From Desulfoscipio gibsoniae DSM 7213 (GTDB lineage: Bacteria; Bacillota; Desulfotomaculia; Desulfotomaculales; Desulfallaceae), in the NCBI RefSeq assembly GCF_000233715.2, contig NC_021184.1:3310001-3374000 (forward strand): a DNA stretch of 64,000 bases, in the 5' to 3' direction. Of the stretch, positions 10,918-20,327 are shown one piece after another. How positions within the stretch are numbered: the stretch's first letter is position 1; each line of letters begins with the position of its first letter. Under the pieces are notes generated by a model that was given only the letters and a program-made list of their open reading frames with translations, made no database searches and was not told the DNA's origin. The position numbers and the translations under genes were made by a program.

Positions 10918-12111
10918 TTAAAAAATATTTTTTTGCCGGCGCATATGAATATTTAGCAACACCCCAATGGCAATCATATTAGTTATCATACTGCTGCCCC
11001 CATAACTGAACAATGGCAGGGGCAATCCTGTAACGGGCATAATGGCAACAGCCATACCCACATTAACCAGTATCTGAAAAGTTATCATACTTACTATACC
11101 CACTGCCATCAGGGTACCGAACATGTCTTTGGATTCATTTGCAATCCGCACACCACGGTACAGAAAAACACCAAACAGCAGCAAAAACAATGTTGCTCCT
11201 AAAAAGCCGGTTTCCTCCGCCAGCACGGAAAAAATAAAGTCGGTATGCCTGATAGGTAAAAACTCCAAAAAACTCTGGGTACCCAACAGTAGCCCCTTGC
11301 CCCAAAAGCCGCTGGAACCAATGGCAATTTGGGATTGGATAACATGATACCCCGCCCCTTGTATATCTGACCAGGGGTCAAGAAAGATAATCAGCCTATT
11401 AAGCTGGTATTCATGCAGGGGTATCCAGGTGCCAAACTTTAAATGTGACCAAACCAACCCCACCACCCCGGCCAAACCGGCACCGAATAAGCCGGTAATC
11501 ATAAGGGGTTTTGAGCTTGCTGTAAACAGCATACCAAATAATATTGCCACAAATACCAGCGATGTACCCAGGTCAGGCTGTATCAATATGAGCAGCAACG
11601 GCACTCCCACAAAAATAAAGCAAGGTACTATTTCCTTAATTGTACGGAGCTGCCCCTCCCTCCTGGCTAAAAAATCAGCCAGAGTGACAATAATAATTAA
11701 CTTGGCAAACTCTGAAGGCTGAAAACCAAAGGGACCAATATCAATCCAACGCTGTGCTCCCATTTCGGTATGCCCCAGTACCAGCACCGCCCCAAGCATC
11801 AGTAAATTTACAATATACAGGTGTTTGGTATAGCGGCGCCAATCATCATAAGGTATATATACAGTAGCCGCGGCGGCTGCAATCCCCAGTATTATCGAGA
11901 AAAACTGTTTAATCACATACTCTTTTTTCATCCATAGCAGACGTTGAACTATATTGGCTTCTTGCAGTTTATCTATGTCCAAACCCAGTCGCATCCACCA
12001 CCCGTAATCAGTACTGGCGCTACCGATCATAACCAAGCTGAAAACAAGTATAGCCCCGGTTACCCCTACCAAGGTAAAATCCAAGTTTTTAAAAAACCTT
12101 TTATTAACCAA
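10918..12111 (-). CDS. rodA: RodA, SEDS peptidoglycan glycosyltransferase
   Basis: Polytopic SEDS protein of 397 residues that polymerises peptidoglycan for cell elongation with PBP2. Characteristic segments are GAQRWIDIGPFGFQPSEFAK (with the invariant SEFAK), QPDLGTSLVF, HTDFIFSVLAEETGF and GLPLPLFSYGGSS. The start is a TTG after AAGGCGGTGAT. FtsW is an alternative reading, but the neighbours (minCDE, mrdA, mreBCD) and the short loops favour RodA. Confidence 0.92.
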   Translation of the reverse strand: MVNKRFFKNLDFTLVGVTGAILVFSLVMIGSASTDYGWWMRLGLDIDKLQEANIVQRLLWMKKEYVIKQFFSIILGIAAAAATVYIPYDDWRRYTKHLYIVNLLMLGAVLVLGHTEMGAQRWIDIGPFGFQPSEFAKLIIIVTLADFLARREGQLRTIKEIVPCFIFVGVPLLLILIQPDLGTSLVFVAILFGMLFTASSKPLMITGLFGAGLAGVVGLVWSHLKFGTWIPLHEYQLNRLIIFLDPWSDIQGAGYHVIQSQIAIGSSGFWGKGLLLGTQSFLEFLPIRHTDFIFSVLAEETGFLGATLFLLLFGVFLYRGVRIANESKDMFGTLMAVGIVSMITFQILVNVGMAVAIMPVTGLPLPLFSYGGSSMITNMIAIGVLLNIHMRRQKNIF

Positions 12112-12263
12112 CTTTATATCACCGCCTTGCTTAAAAACTACGGGTTTTATTATATAACAGGCGATGGCTTAAAAAAAGCCGGTAAAATAAAACTATCGGA
12201 TTTTAAGATTTAAAATTCTATATACTACTTGAGTAGAGCCGAACATGTACATAACATCCTTAG

Positions 12264-12305
12264 CCAGCGATCCCCGGGCCAATTAACCGGTCCGGGGATC
12301 GCTGG
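12264..12305. repeat. Perfect 14-bp inverted repeat between minE and rodA
   Basis: CCAGCGATCCCCGG (12264-12277) is exactly complementary to 12292-12305 with a 14-base spacer. It begins 4 bases past the minE stop. No T run follows on either strand, so it is not a classical terminator; it may stabilise or process the min mRNA before rodA. Confidence 0.85.
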
Positions 12306-12309
12306 CATT

Positions 12310-12591
12310 TTAGGCAGTTTCAGTTTGCATGGTTCTCTTCATTTTTTTCACCGGTATATTAGCCACCAGCGCCACCTGACTTTCGTTACTGTCCAGCGAT
12401 ACCTCCAGCGCATTCTCATCAATTTCCATATAATTAGAAATTACTTGAATCAACTCAATCCTCAACGTCTGTAATAGTTCCGGTGAAACACCTGCACGAT
12501 CGTGTACAAGTACCAAGCGCAATCTTTCTTTAGCCACATTTCTGCTGGAATGGTTTTCACGGCCGAAGATTCGGTTAATAAACTCCAGCAC
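12310..12591 (-). CDS. minE: Cell division topological specificity factor MinE
   Basis: A 93-residue partner of MinD that stimulates its ATPase and drives pole-to-pole oscillation. The amphipathic N terminus MLEFINRIFG, the MinD-binding helix region (AKERLRLVLVHDR) and the C-terminal topological domain (ENALEVSLD, VALVANIPV) are all present. GTG start after AAGGGGGGAAA. Its presence shows a Min oscillator rather than the DivIVA-only arrangement of Bacillus. Confidence 0.96.
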   Translation of the reverse strand: MLEFINRIFGRENHSSRNVAKERLRLVLVHDRAGVSPELLQTLRIELIQVISNYMEIDENALEVSLDSNESQVALVANIPVKKMKRTMQTETA

Positions 12592-12612
12592 TGCGCTTTC
12601 CCCCCTTTCCTT

Positions 12613-13407
12613 TTACTTCAGTCCGATCATCCGCCGCAACTTGCTAAAAAAGCCGCTTTCATCATCAAGGTTCATCATCGGCACCTCTTCACCCCGGATC
12701 CGGCGAACGATATTGCGATAGGCCTGCCCAGACCTGGATGAATCATTCATTACCACCATTTCACCACGGTTGGTGCTTACCACCACCTGCTCGTCCTCCG
12801 GCACTACGCCAATCAAGTCCACAGCCAATATTTCAATAATATCGTCGATGCTCATCATATCTCCGTGCTTGACCATTTGGTAGCGCATCCGGTTAACCAC
12901 CAGTTTGGGCTCCCGCAAATCCTCCTTTTCCAACAAACCAATAATGCGGTCGGCATCCCTGACCGCTGACACCTCGGGAGTGGTAACTACTATGGCCTGA
13001 TTGGCGCCGGCAATGGCGTTGCGAAATCCCTGTTCAATACCGGCAGGACAGTCAACAATAACGTAATCAAAATCGCCCTTGATTTCTTCAGTAAGCGCCC
13101 GCATCTGATCAGGGTTAACCGCTGTTTTATCCTTGGTTTGCGCAGCGGGCAGCAAAAACAAATTCTCAAAACGCTTATCCTTAATCAGTGCTTTCCGGAA
13201 GGAACAATTGCCGCCGGTAACATCCACCAGATCATAAACAATGCGATTCTCCAGACCCATAACCACATCCAGATTGCGCAGTCCGATATCAGCATCAATC
13301 AAACAAACCCTGTTACCCAAAGAGGCCAGACCGGCACCTAGATTAGCACTGGTGGTAGTTTTACCTACGCCTCCCTTTCCTGAAGTAATGACTATTACTT
13401 CTCCCAT
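12613..13407 (-). CDS. minD: Septum site-determining ATPase MinD
   Basis: ParA/MinD ATPase that recruits MinC to the membrane. It has the deviant Walker A KGGVGKTTTSANLG near residue 10, DADIGLRNLD (switch) and DCPAGIEQGF (Walker B), and ends in the amphipathic membrane-targeting helix FFSKLRRMIGLK. Length of 264 residues is typical. ATG with GGAGG upstream. Lies 21 bp before minE. Confidence 0.97.
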   Translation of the reverse strand: MGEVIVITSGKGGVGKTTTSANLGAGLASLGNRVCLIDADIGLRNLDVVMGLENRIVYDLVDVTGGNCSFRKALIKDKRFENLFLLPAAQTKDKTAVNPDQMRALTEEIKGDFDYVIVDCPAGIEQGFRNAIAGANQAIVVTTPEVSAVRDADRIIGLLEKEDLREPKLVVNRMRYQMVKHGDMMSIDDIIEILAVDLIGVVPEDEQVVVSTNRGEMVVMNDSSRSGQAYRNIVRRIRGEEVPMMNLDDESGFFSKLRRMIGLK

Positions 13408-13450
13408 AAAAAATACTTCCTCCCTTTTGTGCTTTTACATTAAGTTGACT

Positions 13451-13876
13451 TCATGTTTGGCGTTCCGGGCCAGCTGAGAAGGTTTCAATCACCACGGTAC
13501 CGTCTTTAATCCTTGCTATCTCAGGTACAATGGGGCCACCATCATCCCCATCCGGGGCACGAGTGATGTGATTGGCTATCCTTAACTGGGTGGGACGCAT
13601 GCGAAAAGCATAAACCGCGGCTTTTTCATTGCCGCCGGCACCAGCGTGCACCACTCCGCGCAAATATCCCATTACTACTACATTACCGGTAGCCACCACC
13701 TCACCACCGGGATTAATATCACCAACAATTACAACATTACCATCAAAATATATCGATTGGCCGGAACGCAGGGTGCGTTGGACCAGAACTGTATTGTCGT
13801 CCATCATCTCCTCGGGCTCTCCCCCTTTAACGGGGAACTGCACCAGATTCCCGCCAGTCCAATCCGGAGCCACCAC
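13451..13876 (-). CDS. minC: MinC, C-terminal domain only
   Basis: FtsZ-ring inhibitor partner of MinD. The 141 residues contain only the C-terminal beta-helix domain (RTLRSGQSIYFDGNVVIVGD, GGEVVATGNVVVMGYLRG, RMRPTQLRIA), which binds MinD. The roughly 100-residue N-terminal FtsZ-inhibiting domain of ordinary MinC (about 210-230 residues) is missing. The GTG at 13876 follows GGGGAGG by 6-7 bases, an in-frame TGA lies 11 codons upstream, and the mrdA terminator sits only 150 bp away, so there is no room for the missing domain. Confidence 0.85.
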   Translation of the reverse strand: MVAPDWTGGNLVQFPVKGGEPEEMMDDNTVLVQRTLRSGQSIYFDGNVVIVGDINPGGEVVATGNVVVMGYLRGVVHAGAGGNEKAAVYAFRMRPTQLRIANHITRAPDGDDGGPIVPEIARIKDGTVVIETFSAGPERQT

Positions 13877-14029
13877 TTTACGCCTCCCCGCAAAAACCAG
13901 TATTTTTCACGCATAATAAAAATTAATGACAATTATTATTTCTACACTGCATAACCAAATCCTGCTAAAAAAACAAAAAACCATAAATTAACATAAGTAA
14001 TTTCAAAAACTTCACTCCACTGTCCAGGA

Positions 14030-14072
14030 ATAATAAAAGCCCCCGCCACCATGTAAATGATATAACGAGGGC
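14030..14072 (-). terminator. Terminator after mrdA
   Basis: On the minus strand GCCCTCG pairs with CGGGGGC (one G-T pair) around a 20-base loop and is followed by TTTTATTATT. It separates the mre/mrdA unit from minCDE. Confidence 0.75.
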
Positions 14073-14158
14073 GTTTACCTGAAATTATATTGGTGAATAA
14101 CTAATTATTTATTAAGCACGCAGCGCCAAGAATAATTTACAGCGATTTACAGCCAATA

Positions 14159-14293
14159 CTAGGGCTGCGCCTCAGGCATTTCCTCCGCTCCCTGCACCGT
14201 CTGGGGTACAGCAGGCTCTGCCTGGGGCGGTTGCGGTTCGAGCGGAGTTGATTCAGGCGCCGACGCAGGTGGCAATGTCCCAGCCGGCGGCGG
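14159..14293 (-). other. In-frame continuation of the mrdA tail past its stop codon
   Basis: Directly after the mrdA TAA (14294-14296) the same frame stays open for 44 codons to a TAG at 14159 and encodes more Pro/Ala/Glu/Gln-rich sequence (PPPAGTLPPAS, then QPPQAEPAVPQ). The composition matches the tail before the stop, so the TAA probably interrupts a formerly longer tail. Confidence 0.7.
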
Positions 14294-17110
14294 TTAGGTC
14301 TCATCCTGCGGCGGCGGTTGTTGTTCTACCGGCGGCGGCTGGGTCTCATCCTGCGGCGGCGGTTGTTGTTCTACCGGCGGCGGCTGGGTCTCATCCTGTG
14401 GCGGCGGTTGTTGTTCTACCGGCGGCGGCTGGGTCTCATCCTGCGGCGGCGGTTGTTGTTCCACCTGCGGAGTGGTTGCCGCCGGTGGTGGTTGGGATAC
14501 GGACTGCGGGGATGTTGTTTGGGACGGCTGGTTTGATACTGCAGGCCGGGACTGTGCCGATACCGGAGCCCGTTGTGCCTCATTCTGCCCTCTTTGGGAT
14601 TGTTCATCCCCTTGTACCGCTGCACTATCATCTGGTTGCTGCTCCCAGCCCGGCCAGCTTAAGGCAGGCAGCGCATCCCAGCCCTCAGGCATTCCACCGG
14701 CATTGACCAGCTGATATCCCAACACATCGCTTACAGCTTGATCATGCCCGGCTGCTTGTTCCTGTCCAGCTTCGTTTTTATCTGTCTCAGGGTCAGCAAA
14801 ATAGGCATCTAAAATTTCCCGGGCAATGGGACCGGCAAAGCCGCTGCCGGAATTACCATACTCAAGCACTACGGCCACGGCAATCTCGGGTTTTTCATAA
14901 GGCGCATAGGCCACAAACAAGGCATGGTTGCCTATTTTATTGCCATCGGCATCCAGAACCTCCGCAGTACCGGTTTTCGCCGCCGCATCAAGCCCGAAGA
15001 CTGCTGATGCCGTACCATTGGGAGGCGTTGCCACCATGTGCATGCCTTCCCGGATAATCTGCAAATTTTCCGGGGACACATTTACTTTACGATTAACCTC
15101 GGGTTTGAAATCCTCAATAACTTTACCGTCTGGGGAAACTATTCTCTCAACCATGTAGGGCCGGTACAGGGTGCCATTGTTGGCTATGGCAGCCACGTAA
15201 GCAGCCAGCTGCATAATCGTGTAGGTATTATCCCCCTGCCCAATGGACATGTTCACGGTTTCGTATTGCTGCCAGTTTAGCTTCCATTCATATTTTTTTA
15301 ATTGTTTATTCAGTTCTTCGTCTCTTAATTTTTGCAGTTGTTGTTTGCGAGATTCACTTGTAGCTTTTTCAATTTGTTCGTTTAGTTTACGTACTTGAGC
15401 AAAATCATCATAACCCGCAATTAACATACTCTTAACCAACTCATACTTCCATTCGGGGGTGGGCACCAGTCCGCTCATTTCGCCCGGCAGTTTAATACCG
15501 GTTTTTTCACCCAGCCCAAATTCCCGGGCCATACTGGCGATAGCATCCACACCTGCCATACGCCCATATTGGTAAAAGTAGGTATCACAAGACACCTCAA
15601 GTGCTTTGCGCATGTCCACCATACCGTGACCGTCCAGCTTCCAGTCCCGGAAAATACCCTGTCCCAGCCTGTAATAACCCGGGTCGGGCATTTTATGTTC
15701 GGGGTCCACAATTTCATTCTCCAGTATGGCTGCCGCTGTAACCATCTTAAAAGTGGATCCGGGTGGGTAAATGGCTGATATGGTTCTATTAAGCAGTGCG
15801 CCGGAATCCTGCAGCTGCTGCCACTGGGCGCTGGATAAACCTTCGGTGAATACCCCCGGATTATATGTGGGATAACTGGCCATGGCCCGAACCGCCCCGC
15901 TGCGCACATCCATAACTACCGCCGCACCTGCTTTTGACCGGCTGTAACCCGCACTTTGGGCCCGGGCCACCCCATCTGCCAGTGCCTTCTCCGCAGCCAT
16001 TTGCAAATCGAGATCAACCGTCAGCACCAGGTCGTTCCCCGGTACTGGTTGTTTTAAGCCTAAATCCCGCACCGGTCGACTGCTGGCATCCACTTCCATC
16101 TGTCTGGCGCCGTGTTCCCCCCGCAGGTATGACTCATACATTAGTTCCAGGCCGTTTTGCCCGTAAAGATCATTCATAAAGTAGCCTTTGTCTTTATGTT
16201 CCTCGTACTGCTCCTTTTTAATATTCTGCACATAGCCCAGTGCATGGGATAGCAAACCCTGGTAAGGATAGTCCCGCACCGGTTGGATATCCACCACCAC
16301 CCCGGGCATTTCCATCTGCCTTTCCCGCAGTGTCACCACTGTTTGTACTGGAACATTCTCGGCCACCAGCACGGGCTCGTATGGCCTGTAATATTTTTTC
16401 TCCCTGATGGCTGCCCGCACATTCGATTCCACTTGATATACGGTTTTTTCTTCAAAAACAGCTTCCTTATGCAGCATAGCTACGAGTTCACTTAGCATAT
16501 CGGTTTTTTCTTCCAGCCTGACCCCAAAAGATACCAGGTTCTGCTGACGTAAGGTCGCCACTGTGGAAGGATTATAGGCCACGGCAATTTCCAACGCCTC
16601 ACCATTTTCTAATTTAACTTTATTGCTGCTGACCCGATCTTTGATGATTTCCTCAATGGCTTCCTTTTTGGCTGTATAGGTAGCTTCATCAGTATCCCGG
16701 ACAACATCCTTGTCAAATTGTTCCGGCGTCTTGCCGCTTATTTGCTGAAAATATTGCACCGATTCCTCATCCCCGGCCAGTATCCAGGAAAGTTGATCAG
16801 CCATACGTACCGTTTCCGGACCAATGCGGTCCAGGTATAAATGGTAGGTGGTTCCCTCCAGGCTTAAATCATTTATGGACACTGTATAAATAGGTTTATT
16901 GGTGACAATTTTCTCACCATTACGATCGAAAATTTCACCCCGCGGGGCAAAAACCGGTACTATACGAATATAATTGTTTCGCGCCAGGGTGCGGTATTGC
17001 TCGGTCTGAACCAATTGCATAAAGGACAGCTTGGCCAGTAATATGAGCAGCACTAAAAAAATGGCACCCATTAAATATTTCATTTTATATTCAATTAGTT
17101 TTCTTTTCAT
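14294..17110 (-). CDS. mrdA: Penicillin-binding protein 2 (elongation transpeptidase)
   Basis: Class B PBP that cross-links lateral-wall peptidoglycan with RodA. It has one N-terminal transmembrane helix (about 10-30), a dimerisation domain starting at PRGEIFDRNG, and a transpeptidase domain with STFK (about 452-455), SCD (507-509) and KTG (712-714). A charged helical insertion (about 562-612) interrupts the transpeptidase before the NMSIGQGD segment. The last 150 residues are Pro/Gln-rich with a 15-residue repeat. The ATG at 17110 is preferred (AAAGG upstream). Last gene of the mreBCD unit. Confidence 0.95.
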   Translation of the reverse strand: MKRKLIEYKMKYLMGAIFLVLLILLAKLSFMQLVQTEQYRTLARNNYIRIVPVFAPRGEIFDRNGEKIVTNKPIYTVSINDLSLEGTTYHLYLDRIGPETVRMADQLSWILAGDEESVQYFQQISGKTPEQFDKDVVRDTDEATYTAKKEAIEEIIKDRVSSNKVKLENGEALEIAVAYNPSTVATLRQQNLVSFGVRLEEKTDMLSELVAMLHKEAVFEEKTVYQVESNVRAAIREKKYYRPYEPVLVAENVPVQTVVTLRERQMEMPGVVVDIQPVRDYPYQGLLSHALGYVQNIKKEQYEEHKDKGYFMNDLYGQNGLELMYESYLRGEHGARQMEVDASSRPVRDLGLKQPVPGNDLVLTVDLDLQMAAEKALADGVARAQSAGYSRSKAGAAVVMDVRSGAVRAMASYPTYNPGVFTEGLSSAQWQQLQDSGALLNRTISAIYPPGSTFKMVTAAAILENEIVDPEHKMPDPGYYRLGQGIFRDWKLDGHGMVDMRKALEVSCDTYFYQYGRMAGVDAIASMAREFGLGEKTGIKLPGEMSGLVPTPEWKYELVKSMLIAGYDDFAQVRKLNEQIEKATSESRKQQLQKLRDEELNKQLKKYEWKLNWQQYETVNMSIGQGDNTYTIMQLAAYVAAIANNGTLYRPYMVERIVSPDGKVIEDFKPEVNRKVNVSPENLQIIREGMHMVATPPNGTASAVFGLDAAAKTGTAEVLDADGNKIGNHALFVAYAPYEKPEIAVAVVLEYGNSGSGFAGPIAREILDAYFADPETDKNEAGQEQAAGHDQAVSDVLGYQLVNAGGMPEGWDALPALSWPGWEQQPDDSAAVQGDEQSQRGQNEAQRAPVSAQSRPAVSNQPSQTTSPQSVSQPPPAATTPQVEQQPPPQDETQPPPVEQQPPPQDETQPPPVEQQPPPQDETQPPPVEQQPPPQDET
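14299..14470 (-). repeat. 45-bp tandem repeat in the mrdA tail
   Basis: Almost four copies of a 45-bp unit starting at 14299, 14344, 14389 and 14434. They encode QPPPVEQQPPPQDET repeats. The copies are nearly identical, with one C-to-T change in the third, pointing to recent expansion. Plus-strand open frames here are by-products of the repeat. Confidence 0.95.
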
Positions 17111-17136
17111 AAACGCTGCCCTTTCTAAAGGTTTGA

Positions 17137-17646
17137 TCAAGGACTAAAATATTCACCTCTACCAGGGGGGGCGCCCTGGATGAAACGATAATAATAACTG
17201 TAAAAAACCAGTACTATCAGCGCGTTGTAGAAAGACATCGGGATAATAATATGCACCAGTGCCGTTAGCAGAGGTACTGATACATTAATCAACAACAGCA
17301 ATAAATAAAAGGCCAACTGAGCCCCCAGAGTGCACACCCAGGTTAACCCGGCAGCAATAACACGGTTTTCTCGAAATAGCCTTCCCTCTCCCAAACCGGC
17401 CAAATAGCCGGCAAACATATTGGTTAGAGCGTTTAAACCAAAATATCCCCCACTAACCAAATCCTGTAATATACCAGCTAAAAAACCCAAAAAAGCCCCC
17501 TCCCGGGTACCCCGGAGGAAGCCATTAAGAATGACCAGTATCAATATAAGATCGGGTTTGATCCCTAAAATAACAATATAATTAAGTGCCGTGGCTTGAA
17601 ATATTAATAACACCAGCACTAAAAGCAAAAAGAACAGCGGTTGCAT
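17137..17646 (-). CDS. mreD: Rod shape-determining protein MreD
   Basis: A 169-residue integral membrane protein of the elongasome with five to six hydrophobic segments and the family motif GIKPDLILILVILNGFLRG near the N terminus. The ATG at 17646 lies 8 bases from GGAGG; the GTG at 17655 overlaps that site. Located between mreC and mrdA. Confidence 0.92.
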   Translation of the reverse strand: MQPLFFLLLVLVLLIFQATALNYIVILGIKPDLILILVILNGFLRGTREGAFLGFLAGILQDLVSGGYFGLNALTNMFAGYLAGLGEGRLFRENRVIAAGLTWVCTLGAQLAFYLLLLLINVSVPLLTALVHIIIPMSFYNALIVLVFYSYYYRFIQGAPPGRGEYFSP

Positions 17647-17664
17647 TATATTCACCTCCGGAAA

Positions 17665-18507
17665 CTAGGTGGCCGAATCGGGATTGGTTGAAGTAACCAC
17701 CAGAACCTCCTCCAACCGATTAAAATCCACAAAAGTCTCCAACACTGCCATTTTAAAAAGGCCTGACTCTTCCCTGCGGGTTTCCCGCACGGTACCCACA
17801 GGAATACCCTTCGGAAAGACACTGCCAAATCCGGAGGTAACGATCCGGTTTCCCTTTTTTGGTGCCAGGTCGGAAGGTATATGCATCATATTTACAACAC
17901 CACGCCCGCCAGACACCCCCTCGACAATACCGGGGGCACGATTTTCCTGAACCAAACAGCCCACGCCACTGCGCGGATCGGTAATGAGCAGCACCTCGGC
18001 AGTATGGTCAGATACATTGGTTACCCGGCCAACCAGACCGGCCGGAGTGATTACAGCCATATCCCGCCGGATGCCGCTGGCAGAACCCTTATTAATAATA
18101 GCACTGCCAAACCAGTTATCAGCTGCACGACCAATTACTTCAGCTGCTTCCGTGTTCATCTGGTCCGCCAGGCTGGTTTTAAATTCCAGCTGCTCTTTGA
18201 GGCGGATATTCTCCGACCGAATTTCGTTGTAACTTGATAGTTTTCCCTGCAACTCCACCACTTGCTGCTCAAGCTGCCGGTTATGCTCAGAAACCTTGTA
18301 CAGCCGCGCGGGAAAGGTAACAACATCACTAATCTTGCCGCCCACCACCGTAACCAACCGCTGTACCGGTGACAGTACATCCCGGGTAGTGGACTCAAAG
18401 GGAGTCAGTTCATCCGTATCATCCGCGGAAAAATGCAGACCCACCATTATTACAACCACCAATACACCCAATAATAAAAGGGTTTTTCCAGCTGATAGAC
18501 GGGACAC
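17665..18507 (-). CDS. mreC: Rod shape-determining protein MreC
   Basis: Bitopic elongasome scaffold: one N-terminal transmembrane helix, a coiled coil (about 70-110, with QLEQQVVELQGKL) and the extracytosolic beta-barrel part. GLVGRVTNVSDHTAEVLLITD and GFGSVFPKGIPVG are typical MreC segments. The GTG at 18507 lies 8 bases after AAGGTG, while the GTG at 18516 overlaps that ribosome binding site. Follows mreB. Confidence 0.94.
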   Translation of the reverse strand: MSRLSAGKTLLLLGVLVVVIMVGLHFSADDTDELTPFESTTRDVLSPVQRLVTVVGGKISDVVTFPARLYKVSEHNRQLEQQVVELQGKLSSYNEIRSENIRLKEQLEFKTSLADQMNTEAAEVIGRAADNWFGSAIINKGSASGIRRDMAVITPAGLVGRVTNVSDHTAEVLLITDPRSGVGCLVQENRAPGIVEGVSGGRGVVNMMHIPSDLAPKKGNRIVTSGFGSVFPKGIPVGTVRETRREESGLFKMAVLETFVDFNRLEEVLVVTSTNPDSAT

Positions 18508-18568
18508 ATGACACACACCTTATAATCATATTATAGACCAATTTTTCTTTAATCGTAAAATGCATTTA

Positions 18569-19600
18569 TCAAGCCAATTTTTTGGGCTGGATTATTACTT
18601 TGCGCAATATATGAATATTCTCCAGTACCCGCCCGGTACCATAAGCGACAGCCAGCAGCGGGTCATCAGCCAAATGCACAGGCATACCGGTTTGCTCACT
18701 GACCAGTCGATCCAGACCTCGCAGCAAAGAACCGCCGCCGGCCATCACTATTCCCCGGTCCATGATATCCGCCGATAGCTCAGGCGGGGTCAGTTCCAGG
18801 GTGCTTTTGATGGCATCCAATATACTGGCAACAGGTTCAGAAAGAGCTTTGTATATTTCCTCAGAAGTAATTTCAATTGTTTTGGGTAACCCACTGACCA
18901 GGTCACGCCCCCGCACCTCATAGGTTTCCACCGCATCAAGAGGGTAAGCGGTACCAATTTCAATTTTAATATCTTCAGCGGTACGCTCTCCAATCATTAA
19001 GTTATAGGTTTTTTTGACGTGTTGAATAATGGATTCATCCATCTCATCACCGGCTTTACGCACAGAACGACTGGTAACAATACCCCCCAGGGAGATAACC
19101 GCTACCTCGGTGGTACCACCGCCAATATCAACTATCATATTGCCCGTAGGCTCATGTACCGGCAGTCCCGCCCCGATGGAGGCCGCCATGGGCTCTTCAA
19201 TTAGGTAGGCTTCCCTGGCCCCGGCCTGCAGCGCAGCTTCCCGTACCGCACGCTCTTCCACAGCGGTAACTCCGGATGGCACTGAAACCACTACCCGGGG
19301 TCTGATTAAAAAAGTGCGCCCGCGCAACGCTTTACTGATAAAGTATTTGATCATGCTCTGGGTAACGTCAAAATCGGCAATTACGCCATCCTTCATGGGA
19401 CGAATAGCTATAATATTACCGGGGGTACGGCCAATCATTTGCTTGGCTTCCTCACCCACCGCCAGCACATGACCGTTATCGCGCTGAATAGCCACCACCG
19501 ACGGCTCCCGTAGAACAATTCCTTTGCCTTTAACGTAAACCAGGGAATTTGCCGTCCCCAGGTCAATACCCATATCTTTAGAAAAAATGCCTAATCGCAT
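18569..19600 (-). CDS. mreB: Actin-like rod shape protein MreB
   Basis: Actin homologue forming membrane-associated filaments that orient wall synthesis. The nucleotide-binding motifs are visible: [27 protein letters not shown] and [12 protein letters not shown]. The ATG at 19600 follows GAGAGGGG by 7 bases and gives the usual 343 residues. First mre gene of the unit, immediately after radC. Confidence 0.98.
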   Translation of the reverse strand: MRLGIFSKDMGIDLGTANSLVYVKGKGIVLREPSVVAIQRDNGHVLAVGEEAKQMIGRTPGNIIAIRPMKDGVIADFDVTQSMIKYFISKALRGRTFLIRPRVVVSVPSGVTAVEERAVREAALQAGAREAYLIEEPMAASIGAGLPVHEPTGNMIVDIGGGTTEVAVISLGGIVTSRSVRKAGDEMDESIIQHVKKTYNLMIGERTAEDIKIEIGTAYPLDAVETYEVRGRDLVSGLPKTIEITSEEIYKALSEPVASILDAIKSTLELTPPELSADIMDRGIVMAGGGSLLRGLDRLVSEQTGMPVHLADDPLLAVAYGTGRVLENIHILRKVIIQPKKLA

Positions 19601-19625
19601 TATCAGGCCCCTCTCTCGCATTGTT

Positions 19626-20321
19626 TCATATTAGGCCCTTGGCCTTAAAACTGGTAAACTTATTATCCCCAATTACTAAGTGATCTAAGACTTGAATACC
19701 GATAATATTGCCCGCTTCAATTAACCGGCTGGTCACCTCTATATCCTGCCGGCTGGGCGTGGGATCACCGCTGGGGTGGTTATGCACCAGTATCACCCCG
19801 GCGGCACTGCGCCTTATTGCCGCTTTAAACAGCTCCCGCGGGTGGATGGCTGAGGAATTCAATGTTCCGATGGAGATAGTTTCCCGGGCCAGCACCTGGT
19901 TTTTGGTGTTTAGCAGTAAAGCACAAAAGTGTTCTCTGTCCAGGTGGCGCATTTCTTCCATCACCAATGCGGCAGCGTTTTCCGGAGATTTTATACAGGG
20001 CTTGTCCCAGGTGGTAGCCATGGCAACCCGCCTCCCCAGCTCCAACGCAGCCCTGATCTGGGCCACCTTGGCCGGTCCCACACCCTTAAAAGCGCTCAGT
20101 TCCTCAGCTGAAGCGTCCAGTAACTGCTTAATACCGCCAAAATGGCCGAGCAGAGCCGTGGCCAGTTCCACAGCGCTGGTGGCGGCATGGCCGGTACGCA
20201 GCATTATGGCCATCAACTCAATGTCTGATAATGCCTCCGGCCCTTCCCGCAACAGCCTTTCCCTGGGTCGCAAAGCCAAGGGCATATCCTTGATGGCAAC
20301 ACGATAAACCGGAGATTCCAA
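19626..20321 (-). CDS. radC: RadC family JAB/MPN domain protein
   Basis: N-terminal helix-hairpin-helix part ([17 protein letters not shown]) and a C-terminal JAB-like metalloprotease fold with [14 protein letters not shown], the metal-binding HxH...D signature. The cellular role is unsettled; the old DNA-repair assignment is not secure. TTG start 9 bases after GGAGG. Lies between maf and mreB, the classical Firmicute order. Confidence 0.95.
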   Translation of the reverse strand: MESPVYRVAIKDMPLALRPRERLLREGPEALSDIELMAIMLRTGHAATSAVELATALLGHFGGIKQLLDASAEELSAFKGVGPAKVAQIRAALELGRRVAMATTWDKPCIKSPENAAALVMEEMRHLDREHFCALLLNTKNQVLARETISIGTLNSSAIHPRELFKAAIRRSAAGVILVHNHPSGDPTPSRQDIEVTSRLIEAGNIIGIQVLDHLVIGDNKFTSFKAKGLI

Positions 20322-20327
20322 CGCAAT

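Noticed and set aside
13924-13940. Fur-box-like TGACAATTATTATTT upstream of minC
   Set aside because: Matches only about 12 of 15 positions in an AT-rich stretch and makes no biological sense for a division gene.
14248-14714. Plus-strand frames with repeated residues opposite the mrdA tail
   Set aside because: They are translations of the 45-bp repeat on the wrong strand; the minus-strand frame continues a genuine PBP2.
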